The position numbers and the translations under genes are program-made. The notes under the pieces are model-generated. The model was not told where the DNA came from. It made no database searches and worked only from the letters and a program-made list of their open reading frames with translations. This document shows, piece after piece, positions 1 to 9,303 of a stretch of 64,000 nt of DNA. Within the stretch, counting starts at the first letter, position 1. Each line of letters begins with the position of its first letter. Origin of the DNA: Oribacterium sp. oral taxon 078 str. F0262 (GTDB lineage: Bacteria; Bacillota; Clostridia; Lachnospirales; Lachnospiraceae); contig NZ_GG729934.1 in NCBI RefSeq assembly GCF_000160135.1, positions 128,499 through 192,498 of the forward strand. The letters run 5' to 3'.

Positions 1-491
1 TCATCGGAGGCATGATCTACAACGAATCGATCAGCATCCTGCAGTACATCACCATTCTGATGATCTGGTTCTGCCTGGTGCTTTCCCTCCGCTGGCTGAA
101 GACGAATTTGCACTTTTTCAAAAAATATGTGGACGGGGAGCCGGTGACGATCATCCGGAGAGGAGAGATCGATGTCGAGGCCTGCCGGAAGGCGGGGCTC
201 ACGGCACACGACATCATGTTCAAGCTTCGGAACAACAATATCTTCAGCATACGGGAGGTGAAGCAGGCGGTGCTCGAACAAAACGGGCAGCTTCTCGTCG
301 TGCAGTCCGGAGAGGAAAATCCGCGCTATCCGCTCATCACGGACGGGATGGTGCAGGAGAATACGCTGGAGGCGATCGGGAAAACGCAGGATTGGCTGGA
401 AGAGCGTCTTAGGAAAATGGGCTTCGGGGAGATCTCGGATATATTCCTTGCGGAGTATGTGAGCGGTGAGATCCATGTCGTGAGCTATTGA
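1..491 (+). CDS. DUF421 (YetF-like) membrane protein, 5' truncated
   Basis: This is the C-terminal part of a DUF421/YetF-family inner-membrane protein. The reading frame is already open at base 3 and reads IGG before the first in-window Met, so the true start lies upstream and the N-terminal membrane helices are missing. What remains is one hydrophobic helix (about residues 8-28 of the visible part), then the cytoplasmic DUF421 domain with the family-typical GEPVTIIRRGEID stretch and a LTAHDIMFKLR segment. The biochemical role of the family is poorly known; members are linked to spore or envelope functions in bacilli. It ends 161 bases before the next gene with no clear terminator. Confidence 0.85.
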   Translation, partial: IGGMIYNESISILQYITILMIWFCLVLSLRWLKTNLHFFKKYVDGEPVTIIRRGEIDVEACRKAGLTAHDIMFKLRNNNIFSIREVKQAVLEQNGQLLVVQSGEENPRYPLITDGMVQENTLEAIGKTQDWLEERLRKMGFGEISDIFLAEYVSGEIHVVSY

Positions 492-652
492 GAGAGCTGT
501 GAGCGCTTTAAAAGCCCGAATCAAAAGAGAAGTGACTTCCAAAGAGAGCTCGGGGAAGGCCGCCCGGGCGAAGCGGGGAATAAGAAAGAGGAAGCGGAGC
601 GGCGCGGGGAGACGGCGCGGAGCTTTGGCGGGAAAGGAGGATCTGAGAGACG

Positions 653-3415
653 ATGAAGTGTAAGAGCTGCGGAACGGAAATCCCGGAGAATACCAGATTC
701 TGTCCTAACTGCGGGCTTCTCGTGAGCGCGCAGATTTCCTTTGAGGGGATCCGAAAGGCGCTGAAGCCGGTGGAGTACAGGATGCCGGAGAAAAGGAAGG
801 GGGAGGATGCTCCCCCTGCTTTTGCTCCGGGCAAGGAAGAGGAAGAAAGGACCGTGTCCTCCGCCTCCGCGGAGGAGAGAGCCGAGGAGGATCAGAAATT
901 CTCCGAGGAGATGGACCAGCTGCACTTTGACTTCTCACTGGACCGTTCCCGGCTTGGATCGGTCCGGGAGGGAGAAGAGAGAGAATGGGAGCCGCCGGAG
1001 CTCTTTACCCGCCTTTCGGAGGATGAGGAGCCGGAGGAGAGCACCTTCTCTTATGAAGAGCCCCGTGCGGAGGACTCCTTAGAAAGCGTGGAAAACACGC
1101 CGGATACGGCTTTTTCAAATGAGAGGAAGGCTTCCGAAGGATCAGGAGAGAACGCTTCGGATACGGATAGGTATGCGGCTTCCCCGGACAACGAGGGGGA
1201 GGCGCTTTCTTCCCGCGGAGAGACAGAACGAGAAGAAGCGGAAGCGGAAATGGAACAGGCAGAAGCGGAAGCGGAGCGGGAAAGGATCCGAAGAGCGGAG
1301 GCGGAGCGCTCCGAGGAGGAAGCGCGGCTTCAGAGGATGGAGGCAGAGAGAGAAAAGATCCGAAGAGCGGAAGCCGAGCGAAGGGCGGAGGAGGCGGAGA
1401 GACATCGCCTCGCAGAGGAAGCCAGGAGAGAAGAGGAGGAGAGAATCCGCCGCGCGGAGGCGGAGAGGAAGGCCTTAGAGGAAGAGAGAGCCAGGGCCTC
1501 CGAAAATGCGAAGACCGAGGAGCAGGAGAGGATCACCGCGGAGCTCAAGGCCTTTCTCGGGACGGAGGAAGAGTCCGATGCCGAGCCGGAGACGAAGAAT
1601 TCCGAGGAGATCTCGGCCTCTTCCTCTGAAGAGAAAGAAGCGGAGAGAGAATCCTCCGCTTCCTTTGAGGCGGAGCCCCGGAGCCTGATGGAGACAGACT
1701 CCCATCCCTTAGCGGAGGAGACCTCCGCTTCCAGGGAGGAAGAGGAGCCGGATGGGAGAGAGAGCGGGGAGGAACAGAGTCCGGACGCCGAGATCCGCGA
1801 GAGCTCCTGGTGGGAGGAAGAGGAGAAGCGGGAAAATGGAAGCGCAGATACCTCCTCTTCTCTTCCCCCGCTTTCGGAGGAGGAGAAGGCCAGGATGGCC
1901 TCGGAGATGCTCGGAACGGGAAGGAAAAACGAGGACGCCCCGTCCCTTTCGGAGGAGAGAGAGGACCCGACTCCCAAAGAGCATTCTTCAAAGAGCGTGG
2001 AGAGGGATCCCTTCATTTGGGGGGAGAGCAGGGCAGATCGGAGCGAGAAGGAAAAGCGGAGCGAGAGAGGAAAGAAAAAGGAGAGAGAGAGAAGGAGCGG
2101 CGGAGGAAGGAAAGCCGGGAGCGGAAAGGAAGGAAAGAAGAAGGGCGGAGCCCTGAAGCTTTTCCTCCCGGCCGCTGCCACGGCAGCGGCGATCGCGGCC
2201 GCTCTATGGTATATGAACCTTCCCGCGGTGAAGCGCTCCGGAGAGCTCAATATGGGCCGGGAAGCGGTGAAGAAGCAGCATTACGAGCAGGCGATCCCGA
2301 TCCTCGAAAAGCTTCTTTCCGAGAAAGAAGGGGGAAAGGAAGCCTACCTTCTTCTCGTGGATGCCTACGAGAAAGCGGGGAAGCACGAGGAAGCGGTAAA
2401 GACATTATCTGCCGCCGTCGAGAGCTTTCCGGAGGATTCGGAGTTGAAACAGCAGCTGGAGCTTCTGAATCCGAAGCTCTCCTTCAGTGTCGCGGGCGGA
2501 AGCTACCAGGATCCGCAGGAGATCAGGATTTCAGGCCCGGAGGGGGCGGAGATCCGCTATTCCTTAAGCGGCGGCGGTTTAGAGGAGGGAAAGGATGCGG
2601 TCTATGAGAATCCGATCCATCTGGATACGAACGGAAGCTATCATCTGAGTGCCTTCGCCAAGGCCTCGGACGGCGCAGAGGGGGAGAAGCTCAGCGCGGA
2701 TTACGAGATCGCCCTGGACAGCGTGAAATATCATCTGAACGACTGGTCCGATACCGATGCGGGGAGGATCTTTCTCGATGAGAACGGGCGGAGAAGGACG
2801 GGCTGGTTCCAAAAGGACGGAAGCTGGTACTACTTCAATGCGGACGGCATATTGCAGACGGGTCTCCAGGAGATCGACGGGGATCAATATTTTCTGAAGG
2901 AGGACGGCGTCTGTCTCATCAGTGCCTGGCAGGAGATCGACGGAGAGCTCTATTATTTCGGGCCGGACGGACGGATGCAGAAGAATCAGTGGATCGACGG
3001 AAACTACTATGTGGGAGAGGACGGCAGGAGACAGAAAAACACGACGATCGACGGGAAGCATCTGAACGAGGAGGGGCAGGCCGCCTTCCACGCGGCGGAG
3101 GAGTACAAGGCACATCCGGACATGATCGTCGTCGCGCATTCCAAGCAGAGAGTGGACAAGGGGAATTATTATATCATCCCATCCACGGTCTACTATGAGA
3201 AGAAAAACGGCCGTCCGGTCGGAAAGCCCGCCTATCAGATCGATGTGAAGATTCTGAAGGAGGCCTATGTCCATTATCTGGATGAGGATTATATGACGAT
3301 CATTGCGCAGGACTCCGTATCCTTCCTGCCGGAGCTCTATATGCAAAAGATCATCCAAAATGACAAGGGCTATATCAAGGATTACAGCTTTGTGCTGGGG
3401 GAGGACAAGGGCTGA
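653..3415 (+). CDS. Zinc-ribbon / charged coil / TM / TPR / CHB_HEX_C / wall-binding repeat protein
   Basis: A 920-residue single-pass membrane protein of modular build. Residues 1-25 form a zinc ribbon (CKSCG and CPNCG pairs). Residues about 30-490 are extremely rich in Glu, Arg, Ala and Ser, and the stretch around 190-290 looks like an uninterrupted charged coiled coil. A Lys/Arg block precedes one transmembrane helix at about 498-520. Outside the membrane come TPR-like helices (about 525-600), a chitobiase/hexosaminidase C-terminal type beta domain (about 609-690) and four to five aromatic GW/YYF cell-wall-binding repeats (about 700-810), then a 110-residue unassigned tail. I infer an envelope scaffold connecting cytoplasm and wall. 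The start has a GGAGG site. The next small gene overlaps its stop (ATGA), suggesting translational coupling. Confidence 0.85.
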   Translation: MKCKSCGTEIPENTRFCPNCGLLVSAQISFEGIRKALKPVEYRMPEKRKGEDAPPAFAPGKEEEERTVSSASAEERAEEDQKFSEEMDQLHFDFSLDRSRLGSVREGEEREWEPPELFTRLSEDEEPEESTFSYEEPRAEDSLESVENTPDTAFSNERKASEGSGENASDTDRYAASPDNEGEALSSRGETEREEAEAEMEQAEAEAERERIRRAEAERSEEEARLQRMEAEREKIRRAEAERRAEEAERHRLAEEARREEEERIRRAEAERKALEEERARASENAKTEEQERITAELKAFLGTEEESDAEPETKNSEEISASSSEEKEAERESSASFEAEPRSLMETDSHPLAEETSASREEEEPDGRESGEEQSPDAEIRESSWWEEEEKRENGSADTSSSLPPLSEEEKARMASEMLGTGRKNEDAPSLSEEREDPTPKEHSSKSVERDPFIWGESRADRSEKEKRSERGKKKERERRSGGGRKAGSGKEGKKKGGALKLFLPAAATAAAIAAALWYMNLPAVKRSGELNMGREAVKKQHYEQAIPILEKLLSEKEGGKEAYLLLVDAYEKAGKHEEAVKTLSAAVESFPEDSELKQQLELLNPKLSFSVAGGSYQDPQEIRISGPEGAEIRYSLSGGGLEEGKDAVYENPIHLDTNGSYHLSAFAKASDGAEGEKLSADYEIALDSVKYHLNDWSDTDAGRIFLDENGRRRTGWFQKDGSWYYFNADGILQTGLQEIDGDQYFLKEDGVCLISAWQEIDGELYYFGPDGRMQKNQWIDGNYYVGEDGRRQKNTTIDGKHLNEEGQAAFHAAEEYKAHPDMIVVAHSKQRVDKGNYYIIPSTVYYEKKNGRPVGKPAYQIDVKILKEAYVHYLDEDYMTIIAQDSVSFLPELYMQKIIQNDKGYIKDYSFVLGEDKG

Positions 3416-3639
3416 TGAGGGCAGAAGCTTTGAGACGCAGCCTCTCTCTGCCGGGCGTACTGCTCTTTCTCCTTTTCTCCCTCCTCTTCATCGGAGCACT
3501 CAGCCTCCTCCTCTACCGGATTATGTGGAGGAGGCTGCAGAGGATCATCGATGAAGCGAAGGAGCGCGAGGGAAAGTCACGGGAGAGCCCGAGGCCGGAT
3601 CGGGCCGCCGGAAAATGCCGTGACCGTTCCGAGCTCTAA
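3415..3639 (+). CDS. Small single-pass membrane protein coupled to the zinc-ribbon protein
   Basis: A 74-residue protein of unknown family. It has a short basic N-terminus, one strongly hydrophobic helix (about residues 12-35) and a charged, Arg/Glu-rich tail that should face the cytoplasm. Its ATG shares bases with the TGA of the upstream 920-residue protein (ATGA overlap), which supports real translation by coupling even though there is no homologue I recognise. It could be an accessory subunit of the upstream membrane protein; that is inference from position only. Confidence 0.55.
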   Translation: MRAEALRRSLSLPGVLLFLLFSLLFIGALSLLLYRIMWRRLQRIIDEAKEREGKSRESPRPDRAAGKCRDRSEL

Positions 3640-3732
3640 TGGATGGATGCGGAGAGGGATTTCCAGCATAAAACGAAGGATTTTGAGTTTTGAGGGGGCA
3701 GATTTTACGGCTCCGAAGAAGGCGGAAGTGAA

Positions 3733-4593
3733 ATGAGCTTTAATTGGAAGAATGACAGTCGGCGCATCTTTTTGGTGGTGCTCGCCGCTTTTGTGATGGC
3801 GATGAACATCAATACCTTTGTCACGGCAGGAGGGCTTTACCCGGGAGGCGTGAGCGGACTCACCATCCTGATTCAGCGTATCAGCCTGAACTACTTCCAC
3901 GTGAAGCTTCCCTACTCCCTTGTGAACATCGCCCTGAATGCGGCTCCGGTCTATGTCGGCTTTCGCTTCGTCGGAAAGAAGTTCACCCTTTACTCCCTGG
4001 TCATGATCCTGTGCTGCAGCTTTTTCACGGACAGCCTGCCGGTGTATGAGATCACGCAGGATACGCTTCTCATCGCGATCTTCGGGGGAATCATAAACGG
4101 GCTCTCGATCAGCCTGAGCCTTTTTGCGGACGCCACCTCGGGGGGGACGGATTTCCTCGCGATCTACCTCTCGGATAAAAAGGGGATCGAGTCCTGGAAT
4201 CTGGTGCTCGGCTTTAATGCGGTCATCCTGGGGATAGCGGGCTATTTCTTCGGCTGGGACAAGGCGCTCTACTCGATCATCTTCCAGTACGCCTCGACGC
4301 AGACTCTCTATGCGCTCTACCGGAATTATCAGAAGCAGACGCTTTTTATCGTGACGGATCACCCGCAGGAGATCGCAAAGGGCATCCACGAGGTCTGCAA
4401 TCACGGCGCTTCGATCATGAAGGCGGAGGGCTCCTATGAGCATAAGGAGCACGGCATGGTGTATTCCGTCGTCTCCTCCACCGACGCGAAGAGGGTGAGG
4501 ATGAAGATTAAGGAGATCGATCCGAAGGCCTTTGTGAATATGATACGGAGTAAGGAGATCTTCGGCCGCTTCGTCATGAAGCCGAGAGACTGA
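3733..4593 (+). CDS. YitT family membrane protein (DUF161 + DUF2179)
   Basis: A 286-residue YitT-family protein. About five to six membrane helices occupy residues 10-195, including the GGLYPGGVSGLTIL and ATSGGTDFLA segments typical of the family. The C-terminal soluble DUF2179 domain (about 205-284) begins near the TLFIVTDHPQEIA segment and ends FGRFVMKPRD. The transported substrate of the family is not established. The start follows a purine-rich GGCGGAAGTGAA stretch. The length is normal for the family. It lies 93 bases after the small membrane protein and 26 bases before the HAD phosphatase, so it may be co-transcribed with either. Confidence 0.88.
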   Translation: MSFNWKNDSRRIFLVVLAAFVMAMNINTFVTAGGLYPGGVSGLTILIQRISLNYFHVKLPYSLVNIALNAAPVYVGFRFVGKKFTLYSLVMILCCSFFTDSLPVYEITQDTLLIAIFGGIINGLSISLSLFADATSGGTDFLAIYLSDKKGIESWNLVLGFNAVILGIAGYFFGWDKALYSIIFQYASTQTLYALYRNYQKQTLFIVTDHPQEIAKGIHEVCNHGASIMKAEGSYEHKEHGMVYSVVSSTDAKRVRMKIKEIDPKAFVNMIRSKEIFGRFVMKPRD

Positions 4594-4619
4594 GCGCGGC
4601 GGGAAATGACGGAGGGACA

Positions 4620-5309
4620 GTGAAAAATGACGGGAGACAGCAGAAAATGACAGAGAAGCGGAAACATTACGAGGCGGTGCTCTTTGACCTTGACGGCACG
4701 CTGACCGATTCCGGCCCCGGAATCATGAAGTCGGTGCAGTACGCGCTCGACCACTTCGGGATCCGGGACGAGCCTGTCGAGAGACTTCGCCGCTTCGTGG
4801 GTCCCTCCCTCGTGGATTCCTTTATGGGCTTTTACGGGATGAGTCTCCTGGAGGCGGAGAAGGCGGTCTCCTATTATCGGGAGGTCTATCCGACAAAGGG
4901 AATCTTTGACGCCGAGCTCTATCCGGGGATGCGGGAGCTTCTTTCCTCCCTGAAGGAGGAGGGGAGAAAGCTTGTGCTTGTGACCTCGAAGCCGCTCGTC
5001 TTCGCGGAGCGGATCCTCGATCACTTTTCCCTCACCGGCTTTTTTGATGCTAAGACCGGGACGGAGCTGAGTGAGAAAAGCTCCCGGAAGGCGGGACTCA
5101 TCGAGCGGGCGATCGAGCTTTGTTCTCTCAAAAGGGAGAGCGCGGTCATGGTGGGGGATACCCGCTTCGACATCGATGCGGCGCGGGAGACCGGCCTGGA
5201 TTCGATCGGGGTCTGCTATGGATACGGGGGGAGAGAGGAGCTCATCCAGGCCGGGGCCACCTACCTCTCGGAGGATGTAGAAGGGCTCAGAAGACTGCTT
5301 CTGTCGTAA
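4620..5309 (+). CDS. HAD-superfamily phosphatase (phosphoglycolate phosphatase-like)
   Basis: A 229-residue haloacid-dehalogenase hydrolase of the Gph/PpaX group. Motif I is DLDGTLTDS with the nucleophile Asp, a helical cap follows, motif II is VTSK, and motif III/IV is GDTRFDID near residue 177. The family hydrolyses small phosphate esters; the physiological substrate cannot be read from sequence. I chose the GTG start because GGAGGG lies about six bases upstream; an ATG nine codons later is the alternative. It ends 45 bases before pheS and probably belongs to the same transcript. Confidence 0.85.
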   Translation: MKNDGRQQKMTEKRKHYEAVLFDLDGTLTDSGPGIMKSVQYALDHFGIRDEPVERLRRFVGPSLVDSFMGFYGMSLLEAEKAVSYYREVYPTKGIFDAELYPGMRELLSSLKEEGRKLVLVTSKPLVFAERILDHFSLTGFFDAKTGTELSEKSSRKAGLIERAIELCSLKRESAVMVGDTRFDIDAARETGLDSIGVCYGYGGREELIQAGATYLSEDVEGLRRLLLS

Positions 5310-5354
5310 ATGGCATCCGGCTTTCAAAGAGTATCGTTTGGGAGGGAGAGGAAA

Positions 5355-6377
5355 ATGGATCATACGCAGCTGGAAGAGCTTCGGAAGCTCGCAGAGGACG
5401 CAATCCGCAGGGCGGCCGACATTGACGCCTTAAATCAGGTGAGAGTGAGCTTTCTCGGGAAGAAGGGGGAGATCACCAATCTCATGAAGGCACTCAGGGA
5501 GCTTCCGCCCGATCAGAAAAAGATCTTCGGGCAGAAGATCAATGAGGTGAGGGCGCTGATCGAGAGCGAGCTTCAGACGCAGCTTCCGATTCTCCACCGC
5601 CGCATGAGAGAGGCCAGGATCCAGTCGGAGACTCTCGACGTGACGCTCCCTGCGAAGAAGCGCCGCTTTGGCCATATGCACCCGAACACGAGGGCGCTGG
5701 AGGAGGTCGAGCGGATCTTTATCGGCATGGGATATGAGGTCGTGGAGGGACCGGAGATCGAGTATGATCTCTATAACTTCGAGAAGCTGAACATCCCAAA
5801 GGGGCATCCGGCGAGAGATGAGCAGGACACCTTCTATATCAATGAGAGCATCCTCCTCCGTACGCAGACCTCCTCGGTACAGGCGAGGGTCATGGAGAAG
5901 GGGAAGCTCCCGATCCGGATGATCTGTCCGGGAAGGGTTTTCCGATCCGACGAGGTGGATGCGACGCACTCCCCCTCCTTTCATCAGATCGAGGGCCTGG
6001 TGATCGACCGCCATGTGAGCTTCTCGGATCTCAAGGGCACGCTCGATACCTTCGCGAAGGAGCTCTTCGGTCCGGAGACCAGGACGAAGCTCCGCCCGCA
6101 TCATTTCCCCTTCACAGAGCCCTCCGCCGAGGTCGATGTGAGCTGCTTTAAGTGCGGCGGAAAGGGTTGCCGCTTCTGTAAGGGAGAGGGCTGGATCGAG
6201 ATTCTTGGATGCGGCATGGTGCATCCCCATGTGCTGGAGATGTGCGGCATCGATCCGGAAAAATACAGCGGCTTTGCCTTCGGCGTGGGCTTGGAGAGGA
6301 TCGCGCTTTTAAAGTATGAGATCGATGATATGCGTCTTCTCTATGAGAATGACAGTCGGTTCCTGGAGCAGTTTTAG
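5355..6377 (+). CDS. pheS: Phenylalanyl-tRNA synthetase alpha subunit
   Basis: PheS, 340 residues, the catalytic alpha subunit of the (alpha-beta)2 class II phenylalanyl-tRNA synthetase that charges tRNA-Phe in the cytoplasm. The N-terminal coiled-coil arm (1-90) is followed by the catalytic core with motif 2 (FRSDEVDATHSPSFHQIEG) and motif 3 (GVGLERIALLKY). The Cys-rich insert (CFKCGGKGCRFCKG) is usual in bacterial PheS. An upstream in-frame ATG exists, but the GGGAGGGAGAGG site directly before this ATG and the family length decide the start. pheT follows 15 bases later. Confidence 0.97.
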   Translation: MDHTQLEELRKLAEDAIRRAADIDALNQVRVSFLGKKGEITNLMKALRELPPDQKKIFGQKINEVRALIESELQTQLPILHRRMREARIQSETLDVTLPAKKRRFGHMHPNTRALEEVERIFIGMGYEVVEGPEIEYDLYNFEKLNIPKGHPARDEQDTFYINESILLRTQTSSVQARVMEKGKLPIRMICPGRVFRSDEVDATHSPSFHQIEGLVIDRHVSFSDLKGTLDTFAKELFGPETRTKLRPHHFPFTEPSAEVDVSCFKCGGKGCRFCKGEGWIEILGCGMVHPHVLEMCGIDPEKYSGFAFGVGLERIALLKYEIDDMRLLYENDSRFLEQF

Positions 6378-6392
6378 GAGAGGGGAGAGAAG

Positions 6393-8819
6393 ATGAACAG
6401 CTCGATGAATTGGTTGAAGGAATACGTGCCGGAGCTGGACTGCACGCCGGAGGAATTCTCTGATGCGATGACCCTGTCCGGAACGAAGGTCGAGACCTGC
6501 AGGATATTGAATCGAAATCTGAGAAAGATCGTCACCGGGAAAATCCTCTCCATAGAACCGCACCCGGACGCGGACCGGCTTGTGATCTGTCAGCTTGACA
6601 TCGGGACAGGGGATGCAGTGCAGATCGTGACCGGAGCCCATAATATGAAGCCCGGAGATATCGTCCCGGTCGTTCTGGACGGCGGGAAGGTCGCGGGGGG
6701 ACATGAGGGAGGAGCTCTGCCGGAGGATGGGATCGAGATCCACGCGGGAAAGCTCCGCGGCGTGCCCTCCTATGGGATGATGTGCTCCATCGAGGAGCTC
6801 GGGGCAGACAGGGCCTTCTATCCGGAGGCCCCGGAATCCGGCATCTATATCTTTCCGGAAGGGACCCCTGTCGGAGAGGATGCGCCTTCTCTTCTCGGCT
6901 TAAACGATGCGCTCCACGAGTATGAAATCACCTCGAACCGGGTGGACTGCTACAGTGTGCTCGGCATCGCGCGGGAGGCGGCGGCGACCTTCCGAAAGCG
7001 CTTTTTTCCGCCGAAGGAGGATACTTCGGAGGGAAGCGGAGATGTGCATGAGCTTTTGAAGGTCAAGGTGGAGGATCCGGAGCTCTGCCCTCGCTATACC
7101 GCGCGCATAGTGAAAAATCTGCGCCTTGCGCCCTCTCCGAAATGGATGCAGCTTCGCCTTGCGTCCGCCGGGATCCGCCCGATCAACAATCTGGTGGACA
7201 TCACAAATTATGTGATGCTCGAATACGGCCAGCCCATGCATGCCTATGACTATGACAAGATCCGCGGGCATGAAATTATCGTAAGGCGCGCGGAGGACGG
7301 GGAGAGTTTTCAGACCCTCGACCAAAAGGATAGGAGCCTGGACCATACGGTGCTCACGATCCGGGACAGAGACGGCGCGATCGGCATCGCGGGCATCATG
7401 GGGGGACAGAACTCAAAGATCGAGGACAGTGTAAAGACCATGGTGCTGGAGGCGGCCTGCTTCAACGGCGCAAACATCCGTCTCTCCGCGAGAAAGGTCG
7501 GAGAGAGGACGGACGCCTCCGCCTTCTTTGAGAAGGGACTCGATCCGAATCTCGCCTCTCAGGCGATGAACCGGGCCTGCGAGCTGGTGGAAAAGCTTGG
7601 CGCCGGAGAGCCGGTCGGAGGCATGATCGACATCTACGAAAGGAGGAGGGAGCCCTCCGTCGTGCATTGCACAGCATCCGAGATCAATGCCCTCCTGGGA
7701 ACCTCTCTCTCTCCGGAGGAGATGAAGGCCATCCTGGAGAGGGAGGAGCTCTCGACAGAGCTCGAGGGGGAAAATCTCACCGTCACGGCCCCGACCTTCC
7801 GCCAGGATATCCACAGGATGTGCGATATCGCGGAGGAGGTCGCCCGCTTCTACGGCTATGCCTCGATCCCGATGAGCCTCCCCTCCGGAGCCGCGATCGG
7901 GGGACTTTCGACGGAGCTCTCGATCGACGAGAGATGCCGGCACAGCGCGGAGGCGCTCGGCTACTCCCAGGCTTATCTCTATTCCTTTGAGTCTCCAAAG
8001 GCCTGCGACAGACTTTTGCTTCCGGAGGATGCCCCGGAGCGGCAGCAGATCCGGATTCAAAACCCGCTGGGAGAGGATTTCTCCGTCCTAAGGACGAGCT
8101 CTGCGAACGGGATGCTGGGCTCTCTTTCCACGAATTTCAAGCGGAAGAACCGGGACATTCGCCTCTATGAGATGGCAAATGTCTATCTCCCGAAGTCCCT
8201 TCCGCTCACAGAGCTTCCGGACGAGCGCATGCAGCTTACGCTCGGCGCCTACGGCGACTGCGATTTCTTCTCCCTAAAGGGAGATCTCGAGCTCATCCTG
8301 AACCGCCTGGGCCTGAAAAAGCGCTTTCACTATGATGCCGCCTGTCCGCAGTCCTTTCTGCACCCCGGGAGGAGAGCAGATATCCTGTATGAGGGGAGGA
8401 GGCTCGGCTATCTCGGGGAGCTCCACCCCGAGGTGCTGGAAAATTATGGGATCGGAGAGAGAGCCTATCTCGCGGTCCTGGACATGAAGGAGGTCTATCC
8501 CTTCGTTCGGGACGAGATCCGCTATCTGCCCCTTGCGAAGTTCCCGTCGGTATCCCGGGACTTCTCCATGCTGGTCCCGCTCTCCGTTACGGCGGGGGAG
8601 ATAGAGGACGTTTTGATACAGAGGTCCGGGAAGTTCCTGGAGGAGCTTAAGCTCTTTGATATCTATATCGGAGCGCAGGTTCTGTCGGGATATAAGTCCA
8701 TGGCCTATACGCTCACACTCCGCGCAAAGGATCATACCCTCACGGAGGAGGAGATCAATGCGGTGGTGAGGAAGGTCCTGGACGGCCTTAATAGACTCGG
8801 AATCCGGCTTCGGGACTGA
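6393..8819 (+). CDS. pheT: Phenylalanyl-tRNA synthetase beta subunit
   Basis: PheT, 808 residues, full family length. Domain order is normal: an N-terminal EMAP-type tRNA-binding domain (about 40-150), the B3/B4 editing region (about 210-380), B5 (about 400-480), the class II-like core (about 490-700) and a C-terminal FDX-ACB anticodon-binding domain starting near LPLAKFPSVSRDFSML. It partners PheS in charging tRNA-Phe and in editing mischarged tyrosine. A GGAGAGGGGAGAG site precedes the ATG. A rho-independent terminator lies about 60 bases after the stop. Confidence 0.97.
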   Translation: MNSSMNWLKEYVPELDCTPEEFSDAMTLSGTKVETCRILNRNLRKIVTGKILSIEPHPDADRLVICQLDIGTGDAVQIVTGAHNMKPGDIVPVVLDGGKVAGGHEGGALPEDGIEIHAGKLRGVPSYGMMCSIEELGADRAFYPEAPESGIYIFPEGTPVGEDAPSLLGLNDALHEYEITSNRVDCYSVLGIAREAAATFRKRFFPPKEDTSEGSGDVHELLKVKVEDPELCPRYTARIVKNLRLAPSPKWMQLRLASAGIRPINNLVDITNYVMLEYGQPMHAYDYDKIRGHEIIVRRAEDGESFQTLDQKDRSLDHTVLTIRDRDGAIGIAGIMGGQNSKIEDSVKTMVLEAACFNGANIRLSARKVGERTDASAFFEKGLDPNLASQAMNRACELVEKLGAGEPVGGMIDIYERRREPSVVHCTASEINALLGTSLSPEEMKAILEREELSTELEGENLTVTAPTFRQDIHRMCDIAEEVARFYGYASIPMSLPSGAAIGGLSTELSIDERCRHSAEALGYSQAYLYSFESPKACDRLLLPEDAPERQQIRIQNPLGEDFSVLRTSSANGMLGSLSTNFKRKNRDIRLYEMANVYLPKSLPLTELPDERMQLTLGAYGDCDFFSLKGDLELILNRLGLKKRFHYDAACPQSFLHPGRRADILYEGRRLGYLGELHPEVLENYGIGERAYLAVLDMKEVYPFVRDEIRYLPLAKFPSVSRDFSMLVPLSVTAGEIEDVLIQRSGKFLEELKLFDIYIGAQVLSGYKSMAYTLTLRAKDHTLTEEEINAVVRKVLDGLNRLGIRLRD

Positions 8820-8827
8820 GCGATCCC

Positions 8828-8842
8828 TTCGGCCTGGCCGAA
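8828..8842. repeat. Perfect GC-rich inverted repeat after pheT
   Basis: TTCGGCC and GGCCGAA arms flank a single T, eight bases after the pheT stop. There is no T-tract, so it is not by itself a classical terminator; it may protect the mRNA 3' end. Similar T-less palindromes follow glnS and groEL. Confidence 0.5.
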
Positions 8843-8883
8843 ACCTCGGGCTATTTCTCTAAATTCATAGGGATTTTCATCGG

Positions 8884-8921
8884 GAGCCTTAAGGAAAGAT
8901 TTCCTTTTGGCTCTCTTTTTT
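8884..8921 (+). terminator. Rho-independent terminator of pheST
   Basis: A hairpin with GAGCC/GGCTC outer and AAGGAAA/TTTCCTT inner stems (two T:T mismatches between), a two-base loop, and a run of six T after the stem. Its position 65 bases past pheT fits an operon terminator. Confidence 0.85.
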
Positions 8922-9303
8922 GTCTTTTCGGAGGGACAGATCTTCGGCTATAATGAAGAGGATAAGTTCTTTGTTTTTCCTTCCGCCCTTTCTGCCCGAA
9001 ACAGCATGCCTTCGCTTTGGCGGCCTTATCTTCAGGCAGGAGCGGGGCAGGCGTCAGCATAAAGCGCGGCGCGGTCCTTCCATTATCCCATATCTCGCTG
9101 CCGGGAGCTCGGCGCCGGAGTATGGGAAGGAAGCCGCGAAAGAGGCGTGGGACTTGACGGGAGTCATGAGAGCGGCGGAAGCGAAGTGACGCATAGGACC
9201 GAATCCTCTTCTTTGATCTTTACGGATATTGCCGCCGGAGGAGGGAGAGGGAGGATGGATTCCGGGGAGGCTCACCTCTCCGGGGAATCGAGAGGAAAGT
9301 GGA
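8922..9303. other. Non-coding gap between pheT and the ABC exporter
   Basis: No supported gene. The only long frames use weak starts and have no family features. A TATAAT box lies at 8949-8954, but no good -35 sits at 16-18 bases. TCCCATA (9086) and TATGGGA (9121) form an inverted repeat around a GC-rich, self-complementary centre, so part of this gap could fold as RNA. The ABC gene promoter should lie here but I cannot place it. Confidence 0.5.

Noticed and set aside
1330-2250. Long minus-strand open frame of 306 codons, rich in Ser and Leu
   Set aside because: It is the antisense of the Glu/Arg-rich region of the zinc-ribbon protein. Purine-rich codons read backwards give Ser/Leu codons without stops. 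No ribosome site or family features.
8920-9189. Plus-strand frame of 89 codons after pheT
   Set aside because: It starts with a weak codon inside the terminator T-tract and has no recognisable features.
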